64,000 nucleotides of DNA from Halopelagius inordinatus (GTDB lineage: Archaea; Halobacteriota; Halobacteria; Halobacteriales; Haloferacaceae), in NCBI RefSeq assembly GCF_900113245.1, contig NZ_FOOQ01000001.1:248001-312000 (forward strand), in the 5' to 3' direction. Shown piece by piece: positions 7,852 through 17,752 of this stretch. Under the pieces are notes generated by a model. The model was not told the DNA's origin. It did no database searches and saw nothing but the letters and a program-made list of their open reading frames with translations. The translations under genes were made by a program, and so were the position numbers. Position 1 is the first letter of the stretch, and the number at the start of each line of letters is the position of its first letter.

Positions 7852-10069
7852 GCAGATGAGCAAAGTCTCCGTGACCGGGTCCAAACGCGTGATGGACCCC
7901 GTCATCGAGACGGTCCACGACCTGAACCTGCTACACGTCACCGAGTACGACGACACGTGGGACGGGTTCGACCCCGGCGACCCCGCAGAGGGTGCCGAGG
8001 ACGCCTCCGAGAAACTCGTCACCGTCCGATCGCTCGAGAGCATGCTCGACGTCTCAGGCGACGACGCGGGGCCGACTCGCATCGTCACGGACGAGGCGCT
8101 CGAAGCCGACCTCGACGAGATTCGCGAGCAGGTCAACGAACTCGACGACGAACGACAGGACCTCCGTCAGGAACTCCGCGATGTCGAAGACCGCATCGAC
8201 GCGATGTCGCCGTTCGTCGACCTTGGAATCGACCTCGACCTGCTGTCCGGGTACGACAGCCTGCAGGTCGCGGTCGGAGAGGGTCGAAGAGAGACCGTCG
8301 AACGCGCTCTCGTCGACGCCGACGACATCCGGGCGTACGAGGTCTTTTCGGGTGACAAGACGCTCGCCGTCTTCGCCCGTCCCTCGAAGCACGCCGACGG
8401 CGCGGCGCTCTCGGACGTTCTCGTCGGCGCCGACTTCGTCGCCATGGACGTGCCGGACGCAGACAGGAGTCCCGAAGACTACGTCCGCGACCTCGAACAC
8501 GAGGCCGAGCAGATTCGCTCGGAACTGGAATCCGTCGAAGAGGAACTCGAACGGCTGAAACTCGACGCCGCGGGCTTTCTGCTCGCCGCAGAAGAGAAGC
8601 TCTCGATAGACGTCCAAAAGACCGAAGCGCCGCTCTCTTTCGCGACGACGGAGAACGCGTTCATCGCCGAGGGGTGGATTCCCTCCGAGCGATACACCGA
8701 GTTCGCCGCGTCGCTGAAAGACGCCGTCGGCGACCACGTGCAGGTCGAAGAACTCGAACGCGCGTCGTTCAGTTCCGACGGCAACGACCACGTCCGCGAG
8801 GACATCCCCGCGGACCCCGGCGGCGGCGGTCCGGGAACCCCCTCGGTCACGGACGGTGGAGACGGCGCAGACGCCGACGCGCGCGCCGACGGCGGCAGCG
8901 CGGTCGTGATGGAGAACGACGAACCGCCGACGGTGCAGAACAACCCCGGTGCGGTCCGCCCGTTCGAGATTCTCGTCAACGCCGTCAGCAAGCCGAGCTA
9001 CTTCGAACTCGACCCGACGGTCATCCTGTTTCTGACGTTCCCGCTTCTGTTCGGGTTCATGATCGGTGACCTCGGGTACGGTCTCGTCTACATGGGAATC
9101 GGCTACTTCCTGTGGAGTCGGTACGACGACCGCCCGGCGTTCAAGAGCATGGGCGGGGTCACCCTCGCCGCGGGGCTGTTCACGCTCATCTTCGGTATCC
9201 TGTACGGCGAGATATTCGGGCTCCACCTCATCTCGACGTACTTCTGGGAGGGTCTCCTCGGTATGGGGCACCCGCCGATAGAGAAGGGTCTCTCGCCCGC
9301 AACCTCCGAGTGGGCCCTCGGGTGGCTCGTCGTGAGCCTGCTCGTCGGTATCGTTCACCTCAACATCGGGTACATCTTCGGCTTCGTCGAGATGTACGAA
9401 CTTCACGACCTGAAGCACGCAGTCTACGAGAAGGGGTCGTGGCTCCTGATGCTGAACGGACTGTGGGTGTGGATCTTCTCGGACGTGACCCGCGGGACCG
9501 CCCCGGACTTCATGTTCACCACGTTCACGTCCGACGGCGTTCTCCCGCTCGGCTTCGCCGGGTTCCCGGAACTCGTCGGGTGGGCCGGACTCGCCGTCTT
9601 CTTCGTCGGACTCGCCCTCCTCGCGGTGGGCGAACCCATCGAAGCCGTCGAGTTCCTCAACGTGCTCGTGAACGTCCTCTCGTACACGCGTGTCGCGGCG
9701 GTGCTGTTGGCGAAGGCGGGGATGGCCTTCACGGTCAATCTCCTGTTCTTCGGCGTGTACACCGTCCCGGGCGAACACGGCGAGGAGTGGCACTTCATGC
9801 TCAACTACGGGCCGGAGTACGTCCTCAGCCACTACGACGAGGCGTCCATCATGTTCGGCGGCCTCGTCCACGGCGACGCGGCGACCATCCTCATCGGTCT
9901 GCTCGTCCTCGTCCTCGGGCACCTCCTCGTGCTCGCACTCGGCGTGACGAGCGCCGGTCTGCAGGCCGTGCGTCTCGAGTACGTGGAGTTCTTCAACAAG
10001 TTCTTCCAAGGCGGCGGCCGCGAGTACGAACCGTTCGGCTACGAGCGCCGCTACACCACCGAAGACTGA
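7838..10069 (+). CDS. atpI: A-type ATP synthase subunit I (a-subunit)
   Basis: This membrane stator subunit provides the proton half-channels facing the K ring. Its 743 residues comprise a cytoplasmic N-terminal half (1-360, coiled coils at about 85-125 and 215-245) and a C-terminal half with about seven to eight membrane helices (about 390-715). A Gly/Asp/Ala-rich acidic linker (about 325-360) joins the two halves and looks like a halophile-specific insertion. The SYTRVAAVLLAKAGMA stretch should contain the essential membrane arginine. A 196-nt gap with its own signals separates it from atpK. Confidence 0.95.
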   Translation: MLRPEQMSKVSVTGSKRVMDPVIETVHDLNLLHVTEYDDTWDGFDPGDPAEGAEDASEKLVTVRSLESMLDVSGDDAGPTRIVTDEALEADLDEIREQVNELDDERQDLRQELRDVEDRIDAMSPFVDLGIDLDLLSGYDSLQVAVGEGRRETVERALVDADDIRAYEVFSGDKTLAVFARPSKHADGAALSDVLVGADFVAMDVPDADRSPEDYVRDLEHEAEQIRSELESVEEELERLKLDAAGFLLAAEEKLSIDVQKTEAPLSFATTENAFIAEGWIPSERYTEFAASLKDAVGDHVQVEELERASFSSDGNDHVREDIPADPGGGGPGTPSVTDGGDGADADARADGGSAVVMENDEPPTVQNNPGAVRPFEILVNAVSKPSYFELDPTVILFLTFPLLFGFMIGDLGYGLVYMGIGYFLWSRYDDRPAFKSMGGVTLAAGLFTLIFGILYGEIFGLHLISTYFWEGLLGMGHPPIEKGLSPATSEWALGWLVVSLLVGIVHLNIGYIFGFVEMYELHDLKHAVYEKGSWLLMLNGLWVWIFSDVTRGTAPDFMFTTFTSDGVLPLGFAGFPELVGWAGLAVFFVGLALLAVGEPIEAVEFLNVLVNVLSYTRVAAVLLAKAGMAFTVNLLFFGVYTVPGEHGEEWHFMLNYGPEYVLSHYDEASIMFGGLVHGDAATILIGLLVLVLGHLLVLALGVTSAGLQAVRLEYVEFFNKFFQGGGREYEPFGYERRYTTED

Positions 10070-10129
10070 GACGCGCCCCTCCCTCTCGGCCTTCGCTATC
10101 TCTCCGTCCGCGAGCCGCGCCACTCGATA

Positions 10130-10164
10130 ACTAGTTTCGCTCTATTCGGCCGAATTCGGGCCGA
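10130..10164 (+). promoter_or_regulatory. Candidate control elements upstream of atpK
   Basis: The atpI-atpK gap holds ACTAGTT (10130-10136), identical to the core of the Bat activator site seen before bop. It also holds a near-tandem ATTCGGCCGA / ATTCGGGCCGA (10144-10164), whose first half is a 12-bp palindrome. Both lie 35-70 nt upstream of a TATA-like box for atpK. A functional role is inferred only from position and symmetry. Confidence 0.3.
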
Positions 10165-10195
10165 TACGCCGGGCTACGGCGAAGCGGTTTGGGAA

Positions 10196-10203
10196 CCTTT
10201 ATG
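10196..10203 (+). promoter_or_regulatory. Internal TATA box for atpK
   Basis: CCTTTATG lies about 66 nt before the atpK start, which predicts a start site near 10226 and a 5' leader of about 40 nt. An extra promoter here would raise the level of the multicopy K subunit relative to the other subunits. Confidence 0.5.
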
Positions 10204-10265
10204 AGGTGTGTCTGTCCACATACGCACGTTCGGAGACGACAAACCGTCACAGAGCATACTCAACT

Positions 10266-10511
10266 ATGTCAGCACTAACACTCCTACAGGAAGCTCAGGC
10301 AGCTGCCCCGGCTCTCGAAGCACCCGCCGCCGCCGCTCTCGCGGTCGGTTTGGCCGCGTTCGGCGCGGGATACGCGGAGCGCGGCATCGGTGCCGCCGCG
10401 ATGGGTGCCATCGCAGAAGACGACGACCTCTTCGTCAACGGTCTCATTCTGACCGTTCTTCCGGAGACGCTCGTCATTCTGGCACTCGTCGTCGTGTTCC
10501 TGGTCTCGTAA
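10266..10511 (+). CDS. atpK: A-type ATP synthase subunit K (proteolipid ring, c-subunit)
   Basis: This 81-residue proteolipid forms the rotating ring. It has two membrane helices, one rich in Gly/Ala (about 20-50) and one at 55-80. Glu67 in LPETLVILALV is the expected ion-carrying carboxylate. A single two-helix hairpin means a canonical one-site K subunit rather than a fused form. The start at 10266 (MSALTLLQ) was chosen because upstream in-frame codons encode unrelated polar residues. Confidence 0.93.
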   Translation: MSALTLLQEAQAAAPALEAPAAAALAVGLAAFGAGYAERGIGAAAMGAIAEDDDLFVNGLILTVLPETLVILALVVVFLVS

Positions 10512-10534
10512 GCACCATCCCACCCTTTCCATCA

Positions 10535-11116
10535 ATGAGTTTGGATAACGTCGTCGAAGATATACGAGGCGAAGCACGCGCGCGTGCGGAGGAAATTCGC
10601 GAGGAGGGCGAGCGCCGCGCCGCTGAGATCATCGAGGAGGCCGAGGCGGACGCCGCGGAACTCCTCGAAACACGAGAGGCGGACGTCGAACGCCAGATCG
10701 AACAGGAGCGCGAGCAGTCGCTCTCCGGCGCGAAGTTGGAGGCGAAACAAGAACGCCTCGCCGCCCGGCGCGACGTCCTCGAAGACGTCCGGAGCCGAGT
10801 CGAGGACGAACTCGCCTCGCTCTCGGGCGACCGCCGCGAAGAACTGACTCGCACGCTCCTCGACGCCGCGGCCGACGAGTTCGACGACAGCGACGACGTC
10901 GTCGTCTACGGCCGCGCGGACGACGCCGCCTTGCTCGAAGACGTCCTTACGGATTACGACGGCTTCAGCTACGGAGGCGAGCACGACTGCCTCGGCGGCG
11001 TCGTCGTCGAGAGCGAGTCCTCGCGCGTCAGAGTGAACAACACGTTCGACTCCATCCTCGAGGGCGTCTGGGAGGACAACCTCAAGGAAGTGAGCACCCG
11101 ACTGTTCGACCAATGA
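10535..11116 (+). CDS. atpE: A-type ATP synthase subunit E
   Basis: This stator subunit forms the peripheral stalk with H and caps the A3B3 head. It has 193 residues: a long N-terminal coiled coil (about 1-105, Glu/Arg/Ala-rich) followed by a globular alpha/beta domain (about 110-190), as in known subunit E. The start MSLDNVVEDIRGEARARAEE follows atpK by 23 nt. Its end overlaps the atpC start by 4 nt (ATGA). Confidence 0.93.
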   Translation: MSLDNVVEDIRGEARARAEEIREEGERRAAEIIEEAEADAAELLETREADVERQIEQEREQSLSGAKLEAKQERLAARRDVLEDVRSRVEDELASLSGDRREELTRTLLDAAADEFDDSDDVVVYGRADDAALLEDVLTDYDGFSYGGEHDCLGGVVVESESSRVRVNNTFDSILEGVWEDNLKEVSTRLFDQ

Positions 11117-12159
11117 GTGTATCCGGCGGTTCCAATCCGGAGTACGTGACCGCTCGCGTCAGGGCGCGACAGAGCGCGCTGTACAGCGAGGAGGACTACC
11201 GCAAGCTGGTTCGGATGGGACCGGCCGAAATCGCCCGGTTCATGGAGGAGTCGGAGTACGAAACCGAGATCAACGCGCTCGGTTCCCGCTACTCGGGGGT
11301 CGACCTCATCGAGTACGCGCTGAACCGAAATCTCGCAAAGCAGTTCGACGACATCCTCGACTGGGCGGAAGGCCGCCTGTACGACCTCATCGCGCGCTAC
11401 CTCCGGAAGTACGACGCGTGGAACGTCAAGACGGTCATCCGGGGGCTCTACTCGGACGCCGACCGCGACGATATCGCGGACGACCTCATCCGCGCGGGTG
11501 AGTTCTCCGAGGCGTTCCTCGACAGACTGCTCGACTCGAACAGCATCGAAGACGTCGTCGAGCGACTTCGAGGGACGATATTCGACGCCGGTCTCGACGA
11601 GGCGTACGCGGACTACGAGGAGACGGACGTCCTCGTTCCGCTCGAAAACGCCATCGACCGCGCGTACTACGAGACGCTGCTCGGGAACCTCTCGTCGAAC
11701 GAGAAGACCCGACAGTACCTCGACTACCTCGAAGCCGAGATAGACTTCCGCAACGCGCGGAACGCGCTCCGACTCGCTCGAAGCGGGGCGGACATCGACC
11801 CCTCCGAGTACTATATCAGTGGCGGGGGTCTATTCTCGGCGTCGGAGCTGACGACGCTCGCGCAGAACCCCGACGAGTTGGTTTCGAGGATTCGCGACTC
11901 GGAGTACGGCGACGACCTCTCGGCTGCGCTCGACGAACTCGACGAGGCCGGTACCCTCCTCGGGTTCGAACGCGCCCTCGACGTCGCGCTCCTCGAGAAG
12001 GCCCGCGGGATGGGGAGCGTGTTCCCCCTCTCGGTCGGTCCGATCATCGCCTACATCCTGCGCAAAGAGCAGGAGGTGGACAACATCCGCGCCATCGCCC
12101 GAGGACGCGAGGCCGGTCTCTCCGAGGACGAGATCGAATCGGAGCTGGTCATCCTATGA
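11113..12159 (+). CDS. atpC: A-type ATP synthase subunit C
   Basis: This is the funnel-shaped subunit that connects the central rotor stalk (D and F) to the K ring. Its 348 residues match the family. It shows the internally repeated helical region, with FMEESEYETEI near the start and the conserved RKEQEVDNIRAIARG near the C-terminus. It overlaps both neighbours by 4 nt (atpE before, atpF after). Confidence 0.94.
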   Translation: MSVSGGSNPEYVTARVRARQSALYSEEDYRKLVRMGPAEIARFMEESEYETEINALGSRYSGVDLIEYALNRNLAKQFDDILDWAEGRLYDLIARYLRKYDAWNVKTVIRGLYSDADRDDIADDLIRAGEFSEAFLDRLLDSNSIEDVVERLRGTIFDAGLDEAYADYEETDVLVPLENAIDRAYYETLLGNLSSNEKTRQYLDYLEAEIDFRNARNALRLARSGADIDPSEYYISGGGLFSASELTTLAQNPDELVSRIRDSEYGDDLSAALDELDEAGTLLGFERALDVALLEKARGMGSVFPLSVGPIIAYILRKEQEVDNIRAIARGREAGLSEDEIESELVIL

Positions 12160-12485
12160 GTCAGGAGATAGCCGTCATCGGGAGTCCGGACTTCACGACC
12201 GGCTTCCGGCTCGCGGGAGTCAGGAAGTTCCAGAACGTCCCGGAAGACGAGAAGACAGAACAGCTCGACGAGGCCGTAGAGGAGACGCTCGCGGACGACG
12301 ACGTCGGCATCATCGTGATGCACGACGACGACGTAGAGCATCTCTCCCGCCAGGTCCGCCAGTCGGTCGAAACCAGCATCGAACCGACGCTGGTTACGCT
12401 CGGCGGCGGGGCGGGCGCAGGCGGCCTCCGCGACCAGATCAAACGAGCCATCGGTATCGACCTGATGGAGGAGGACGAAGACTAA
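12156..12485 (+). CDS. atpF: A-type ATP synthase subunit F
   Basis: This 109-residue central-stalk protein binds subunit D inside the catalytic head. It has a Rossmann-like N-terminus ([20 protein letters not shown]), the conserved [10 protein letters not shown] segment and a mobile C-terminal helix. The gene starts within the atpC stop (4-nt overlap) and ends 1 nt before atpA. Confidence 0.94.
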   Translation: MSQEIAVIGSPDFTTGFRLAGVRKFQNVPEDEKTEQLDEAVEETLADDDVGIIVMHDDDVEHLSRQVRQSVETSIEPTLVTLGGGAGAGGLRDQIKRAIGIDLMEEDED

Positions 12486-12486
12486 C

Positions 12487-14244
12487 ATGAGTGCAACACA
12501 AGAGACTGTCCGAGAGGACGGCATCATCGAGAGTGTGAGTGGTCCCGTCGTGACCGCACGTGACCTCGACGCCCGGATGAACGACGTCGTCTACGTGGGC
12601 GACGAAGGTCTGATGGGCGAGGTCATCGAAATCGAGGGCGACATCACGACGATTCAGGTGTACGAGGAGACGTCCGGCGTCGGTCCCGGCGAACCCGTCG
12701 AGAACACGGGCGAACCGCTGACCGTCGACTTGGGTCCCGGTCTGTTGGACTCCATCTACGACGGCGTCCAGCGACCCCTCGACGTGCTCGAGACGAAGAT
12801 GGGTAGCCCCTACCTCGACCGAGGCGTCGACGCACCCGGAATCGAACTGGACAAACAGTGGAGCTTCGCGCCCGAAGTCGCCGCCGGAGACGTCGTCGAA
12901 CCCGGCGACGTCGTCGGCACCGTCGAGGAGACGGTCACCATCGACCACAAGGTCATGGTCCCGCCGACGTTCGAGGGCGGCGAAGTCGTCTCCGTCGAAT
13001 CGGGCGAGTTCACCGTCGAGGAGGCGGTGGTCGAACTCGACAACGGAGAAGAGGTCACGATGCGTCAGGAGTGGCCGGTCCGAGAGGCCCGCCCCTCCGA
13101 GACGAAGAAGACGCCGCGGACGCCGCTCATCTCCGGGCAGCGCATCCTCGACGGGATGTTCCCCATCGCGAAGGGCGGGACGGCCGCCATCCCCGGGCCG
13201 TTCGGCTCCGGTAAGACCGTCACGCAGCACCAGCTCGCGAAGTACGCCGACGCGGACATCATCGTCTACGTCGGCTGCGGCGAGCGCGGTAACGAGATGA
13301 CCGAGGTCATCGACGACTTCCCGGAACTCGAGGACCCCTCGACCGGAAACCCGCTGATGGCCCGAACCTCGCTCATCGCGAACACGTCGAACATGCCCGT
13401 GGCCGCGCGGGAGTCCTGCGTGTACACCGGTATCACCATCGCGGAGTACTACCGCGACATGGGGTACGACGTGGCGCTGATGGCCGACTCCACCTCCCGG
13501 TGGGCCGAGGCCATGCGCGAGATTTCCTCGCGTCTCGAAGAGATGCCCGGCGAAGAGGGGTACCCCGCGTACCTCGCCGCGCGCCTCTCCGAGTTCTACG
13601 AGCGAGCCGGTTACTTCGAGAACGTCAACGGCACGGAGGGGTCGGTCTCCGCCATCGGGGCCGTCTCCCCGCCGGGCGGGGACTTCTCCGAGCCGGTCAC
13701 GCAGAACACCCTGCGCATCGTCAAGACGTTCTGGGCGCTGGACGCCGACCTCGCGGAGCGTCGGCACTTCCCGTCGATCAACTGGAACGAGTCGTACTCG
13801 CTGTACAAGGACCAACTGGACCCGTGGTTCCAGGAGAACGTCGAAGAGGACTGGCCCGACGAGCGCCAGTGGGCCGTCGACGTCCTCGACGAGGAAGCCG
13901 AACTCCGAGAGATCGTTCAACTCGTCGGTAAGGACGCGCTGCCGGAGGACCAGCAGTTGACGCTCGAAGTCGCGCGCTACCTCCGCGAGGCGTACCTACA
14001 GCAGAACGCGTTCCACCCGACGGACACGTTCTGTCCGCCGGAGAAGACGTACCTCATGCTCACCTCCATCCACCACTTCAACGACGAGGCGTTCAAGGCG
14101 CTCGAAGCGGGCGTCCCGGTCGAGGAGATCATCTCCATCGATGCCGCTCCGCGCCTGAACCGCATCGGCGTGCAGGAGGACTACGAGGAGTACGTCGCGG
14201 AACTGAAAGACGAGATCGCAGAGCAACTACGGGAGCAGTACTGA
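12487..14244 (+). CDS. atpA: A-type ATP synthase catalytic subunit A
   Basis: This is the catalytic nucleotide-binding subunit. Its 585 residues include the long non-homologous region that is specific to A/V-type A subunits (about 115-190). The P-loop [10 protein letters not shown] is at about residues 236-245, followed by [12 protein letters not shown] with the catalytic glutamate, then [16 protein letters not shown]. No intein is present. It is flanked by atpF and atpB, with a 3-nt gap to atpB. Confidence 0.98.
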   Translation: MSATQETVREDGIIESVSGPVVTARDLDARMNDVVYVGDEGLMGEVIEIEGDITTIQVYEETSGVGPGEPVENTGEPLTVDLGPGLLDSIYDGVQRPLDVLETKMGSPYLDRGVDAPGIELDKQWSFAPEVAAGDVVEPGDVVGTVEETVTIDHKVMVPPTFEGGEVVSVESGEFTVEEAVVELDNGEEVTMRQEWPVREARPSETKKTPRTPLISGQRILDGMFPIAKGGTAAIPGPFGSGKTVTQHQLAKYADADIIVYVGCGERGNEMTEVIDDFPELEDPSTGNPLMARTSLIANTSNMPVAARESCVYTGITIAEYYRDMGYDVALMADSTSRWAEAMREISSRLEEMPGEEGYPAYLAARLSEFYERAGYFENVNGTEGSVSAIGAVSPPGGDFSEPVTQNTLRIVKTFWALDADLAERRHFPSINWNESYSLYKDQLDPWFQENVEEDWPDERQWAVDVLDEEAELREIVQLVGKDALPEDQQLTLEVARYLREAYLQQNAFHPTDTFCPPEKTYLMLTSIHHFNDEAFKALEAGVPVEEIISIDAAPRLNRIGVQEDYEEYVAELKDEIAEQLREQY

Positions 14245-14247
14245 ACG

Positions 14248-15675
14248 ATGAAGGAATACCAGACCATCACCGAAATCAGCGGTCCGCTGGTGTTCGCCGA
14301 GGTCGACGAGCCGATCGGATACGACGAGATCGTCGAAATCGAGACGGAGAACGGCGAGACACTGCGCGGTCAGGTCCTCGAATCCTCGGACGGCCTCGTG
14401 GCCATCCAGGTGTTCGAGGGCACGAGCGGTATCGACCGGAACGCGTCCGTCCGCTTCATGGGCGAGACGCTGAAGATGCCCGTCACCGAGGACCTCCTCG
14501 GACGCGTCCTCGACGGGTCGGGCCAGCCGATAGACGGCGGCCCCGACATCGTCCCCGACGAGCGCCACGACATCGTCGGCGCGGCCATCAACCCCTACTC
14601 CCGAGAGTACCCCGAGGAGTTCATCCAGACCGGCGTTTCCGCCATCGACGGCATGAACACGCTGGTCCGCGGTCAGAAGCTCCCCATCTTCTCGGGGTCG
14701 GGGCTGCCGCACAACGAACTCGCGCTTCAGGTCGCCCGTCAGGCGACCGTTCCCGAAGAGGAGGAAGCGGGCGACGACGACGACGGCTCCGAGTTCGCGG
14801 TCATCTTCGGCGCGATGGGTATCACGGCCGAAGAGGCAAACGAGTTCATGGAGGACTTCGAGCGGACGGGCGCACTCGAACGCTCCGTCGTCTTCATGAA
14901 CCTCGCGGACGACCCCGCAGTCGAGCGGACGGTCACGCCGCGTCTCGCGCTCACCACCGCCGAGTATCTCGCGTTCGAGAAGGACTACCACGTGCTGGTC
15001 ATTCTCACGGACATGACCAACTACTGTGAGGCCCTGCGCGAAATCGGCGCGGCCCGCGAAGAGGTTCCGGGCCGTCGTGGCTACCCCGGATACATGTACA
15101 CCGACCTGGCGCAACTGTACGAACGCGCCGGTCGAATCCAGGGCCGCGAGGGTTCCGTGACGCAGATTCCCATCCTCACGATGCCGGGTGACGACGACAC
15201 GCACCCGATTCCGGACCTGACCGGATACATCACCGAGGGTCAGATCTACGTCGACCGTGACCTGAACAGCCAGGGCGTCGAACCGCCGATAAACGTCCTT
15301 CCCAGCCTCTCGCGGCTGATGGACGACGGTATCGGCGAGGGCCTGACGCGCGAGGACCACGCGGACGTCTCCGACCAGATGTACGCCGCGTACGCCGAGG
15401 GTGAGGACCTTCGGGACCTGGTGAACATCGTCGGCCGCGAGGCGCTGTCCGAGCGTGACAACACCTACCTCGACTTCGCCGACCGCTTCGAAGAGGAGTT
15501 CGTGGACCAGGGGTACGATACGAACCGCTCTATCGACGAGACGCTCGAAATCGGCTGGGACCTCCTGTCGATGTTCCCGAAGAAGGAGCTCAACCGCGTC
15601 GACGAGGAACTCATCGAAGAGCACTACCGAGAGTCCTCGACCGACGAAGGCGCCGAAGAAGTCACAGCAGACTGA
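14248..15675 (+). CDS. atpB: A-type ATP synthase regulatory subunit B
   Basis: This is the non-catalytic nucleotide-binding subunit that alternates with A in the head. It has 475 residues. The P-loop position is degenerate ([12 protein letters not shown]), as expected for B. The conserved [14 protein letters not shown] and [14 protein letters not shown] stretches are present. A T6 tract follows 17 nt after the stop, so the atpH-B message probably ends here and atpD is made from a separate transcript. Confidence 0.97.
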   Translation: MKEYQTITEISGPLVFAEVDEPIGYDEIVEIETENGETLRGQVLESSDGLVAIQVFEGTSGIDRNASVRFMGETLKMPVTEDLLGRVLDGSGQPIDGGPDIVPDERHDIVGAAINPYSREYPEEFIQTGVSAIDGMNTLVRGQKLPIFSGSGLPHNELALQVARQATVPEEEEAGDDDDGSEFAVIFGAMGITAEEANEFMEDFERTGALERSVVFMNLADDPAVERTVTPRLALTTAEYLAFEKDYHVLVILTDMTNYCEALREIGAAREEVPGRRGYPGYMYTDLAQLYERAGRIQGREGSVTQIPILTMPGDDDTHPIPDLTGYITEGQIYVDRDLNSQGVEPPINVLPSLSRLMDDGIGEGLTREDHADVSDQMYAAYAEGEDLRDLVNIVGREALSERDNTYLDFADRFEEEFVDQGYDTNRSIDETLEIGWDLLSMFPKKELNRVDEELIEEHYRESSTDEGAEEVTAD

Positions 15676-15692
15676 GCCGTCGCCCACGTTCG

Positions 15693-15698
15693 TTTTTT
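15693..15698 (+). terminator. U-tract terminator after atpB
   Basis: T6 (CGTTTTTTCC) starts 17 nt after the atpB stop codon. Short U-tracts are sufficient for termination by archaeal RNA polymerase. No hairpin is needed and none is seen. The tract separates the atp message from bat. Confidence 0.55.
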
Positions 15699-15774
15699 CC
15701 GCGTTCGCACCGTCCGAGCGCCGCGTTCGTTCGGCCACCCCGAAACGTATCACCGCACAGATCCTACTGAAGAC

Positions 15775-17739
15775 ATGGCGAACCGGCTGTTCCAAGAGCG
15801 CGTGTTGGTCGCCGTCGCAGACGACCGGACGTACGAACGGGCCGAGAGACTGCTCCGGTCGGTTCTCGACGACTGTTCCATCCGGCGTGTCACCCGCTCG
15901 GCCGACGCGCGGTCCGGCGACGGAGCCTTCGACTGCGTGGTGGTCGCCGACGATCTTCCCGACGGTCGAGCGACGAGCGTCGCCGACGCGTTCGCGGACG
16001 CGCCCGTCGTGATACTGCGTCACCCCGACAGCGACCTCACGGTGCCGGAGGCGTTCGACGCGGGTGCGGCGGACGTCGTCACCGTCGGAGAGACGAACCG
16101 CTTCGAGCGACTCGGCGAACGAGTCGCGAGTGCGATGACCTGGTGGCGACGTCGAGCGGAGTTGACAGAACGCATCGGAGAGGACCTGAAAGAGCAGGCC
16201 ATGGACGAGGCTCCGGTCGGTATCACTATCGCGGACATGTCGCTTCCGGACGGTCCGTTGGTGTACGTCAACGAGGCGTTCGAGACGACGACGGGCTACC
16301 CGAAATCGCAAGCGTTGGGCCGCAACTGTCGGTTTCTCCAGGGGCCGGGTACGGAGGAGGAACCGGTCGCCGAACTCCGGCGTGCAGTCGATTCCGAGTC
16401 GTCTGCGACGGTCGAACTGCTGAACTATCGACGCGACGGTGAGCCGTTTTGGAACCGAGTGGACATCGCACCGCTGTGCGACCCCGACGGACGAGTGACA
16501 CACTACGTCGGATTCCAGACGGACATCACCGCGCGCGTTCGCGCCGAAGAGGCTGTCGAACGCGAACGTGCCCGGCTTCAGCGACTCGTCGACCACATCG
16601 AGGGGCTACTCGTGGAGACGTCCGAAGTTCTCGTGCGCGCGCAGGCGAGAGACGAACTCGAGCGGAAGGTGTGCGAGCGAATCGCGGCCACGGAGCAGTA
16701 CTCGTGTGCGTGGATAGCCGACTGCGACCTCTCGCCGGAGGCCGTCGTTCCGGACGCGTGGGCGGGGGAGATGCCCTCGTCCGTCGTCGGGCTACGGATA
16801 GCCCTCGACGACACAGCCGACCCGGTCGCTCGGACCGTCGCGACGCGGACCCCGCAAATAGCCCGCGACCCCGAAGGACAGTTTCACCACAACGTCGTCC
16901 TCCCGTTCGGGGGCCTCGTCGCGGTCCCCTTACTCCACCGGGAGACGCTGTACGGCGTCCTCACCGTCTACGCGGAGACGGTCGACGAGCACGAGCGGAT
17001 AGTCCTCGGCGCGTTGGGCCGGGCGGTCGGTGCCGCCATCGACGCGTTCGAGAGTCGTCGAACGCTCATCACCGACAGCCGTCTGTCGCTTCGGTTCGAG
17101 GTGGTCGCGCCCGACTCGCCACTCGTCTCCGTCGCTCGCCGAGGTGACTGCCGCCTCGACTACGAAGGCGTCGTCGCCCGCGACGACGGGTCCGTCGTCC
17201 TGTTCGTCTCCTCGCCGTCGTCAGACGTCGAACTCGACAGCTCGGACATCCCGGGACTCGACCACGTTCACCGACTGCAACGAACCGGCGGCACGGCCGT
17301 CTACGAACTGCTTCTCTCTCCCGGTTCGCTGCTCTCTCAGATTGCAGAGGGAGGGGCGCGACTCACAGACCTCACCGTCGATGCGACGCGGGGCACGGTC
17401 GTAATCGACACGACTGTCGCCGACCGAACGCTCGGGCGCAGACTCCTCGAAGACGTCGAACGAACGTCTCGTTCGGTTCGACTACTCGCGGTCGGCGAGA
17501 ACGAAGACCCCACCGATACCCGACGGGCGTTCGCCGGTTCCGTCGAAGAGAAACTCACGGACAAACAGCGAACCGCGCTCCAACTCGCGCATCTCGGGGG
17601 GTTCTTCGAGTGGCCGCACGGTATCTCGGGAGACGAGTTGGCGGACGCGATGGATATCTCGCGTTCGACGTATCACCAACACCTCCGCGCGGCCGAGAAG
17701 AAACTCGTCTCGCAGTTCTACCGGCACCACCCCAACTAG
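15775..17739 (+). CDS. bat: Bacterio-opsin activator with receiver-like, LOV, GAF and HTH domains
   Basis: This 654-residue transcriptional regulator is the probable activator of bop. A receiver-like domain without a clear phosphorylation site (1-125) precedes a PAS domain (about 140-255) that is a full LOV domain. The LOV features are GRNCRFLQG with Cys185, NYRRDG with Asn217, FWN with Asn227, and GFQTD with Gln248, all of them the flavin-contact residues. A GAF domain (about 275-420), the Bat-specific domain (about 430-580) and an HTH_10 domain (about 595-650, SGDELADAMDISRSTYHQHL) follow. The length is close to Halobacterium Bat. It lies immediately upstream of bop, in the same direction. 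Confidence 0.9.
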   Translation: MANRLFQERVLVAVADDRTYERAERLLRSVLDDCSIRRVTRSADARSGDGAFDCVVVADDLPDGRATSVADAFADAPVVILRHPDSDLTVPEAFDAGAADVVTVGETNRFERLGERVASAMTWWRRRAELTERIGEDLKEQAMDEAPVGITIADMSLPDGPLVYVNEAFETTTGYPKSQALGRNCRFLQGPGTEEEPVAELRRAVDSESSATVELLNYRRDGEPFWNRVDIAPLCDPDGRVTHYVGFQTDITARVRAEEAVERERARLQRLVDHIEGLLVETSEVLVRAQARDELERKVCERIAATEQYSCAWIADCDLSPEAVVPDAWAGEMPSSVVGLRIALDDTADPVARTVATRTPQIARDPEGQFHHNVVLPFGGLVAVPLLHRETLYGVLTVYAETVDEHERIVLGALGRAVGAAIDAFESRRTLITDSRLSLRFEVVAPDSPLVSVARRGDCRLDYEGVVARDDGSVVLFVSSPSSDVELDSSDIPGLDHVHRLQRTGGTAVYELLLSPGSLLSQIAEGGARLTDLTVDATRGTVVIDTTVADRTLGRRLLEDVERTSRSVRLLAVGENEDPTDTRRAFAGSVEEKLTDKQRTALQLAHLGGFFEWPHGISGDELADAMDISRSTYHQHLRAAEKKLVSQFYRHHPN

Positions 17740-17743
17740 TTTG
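17730..17743 (+). promoter_or_regulatory. Bat-type upstream activator sequence of bop
   Basis: The 14-mer CCCCAACTAGTTTG matches the Halobacterium bop-regulon UAS, which I recall as ACCnnACTAGTTnG, at 10 of 11 fixed positions. Only the first base differs. It sits 44-57 nt before the bop start, almost the same place as in Halobacterium, and overlaps the bat stop codon. CTAG is generally scarce in haloarchaeal DNA, so a chance match is unlikely. Confidence 0.65.
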
Positions 17744-17752
17744 GTAGGGCCG

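Noticed and set aside
10206-10265. A 20-codon N-terminal extension of atpK
   Set aside because: The extension is polar and unrelated to proteolipids; the family protein starts at MSALTLLQ, and the extension overlaps the putative internal promoter.
14227-16596. A 789-codon minus-strand open frame over atpB and bat
   Set aside because: Shadow of atpB and bat third-position GC bias. Both sense genes have unmistakable motifs and the antisense protein has none.
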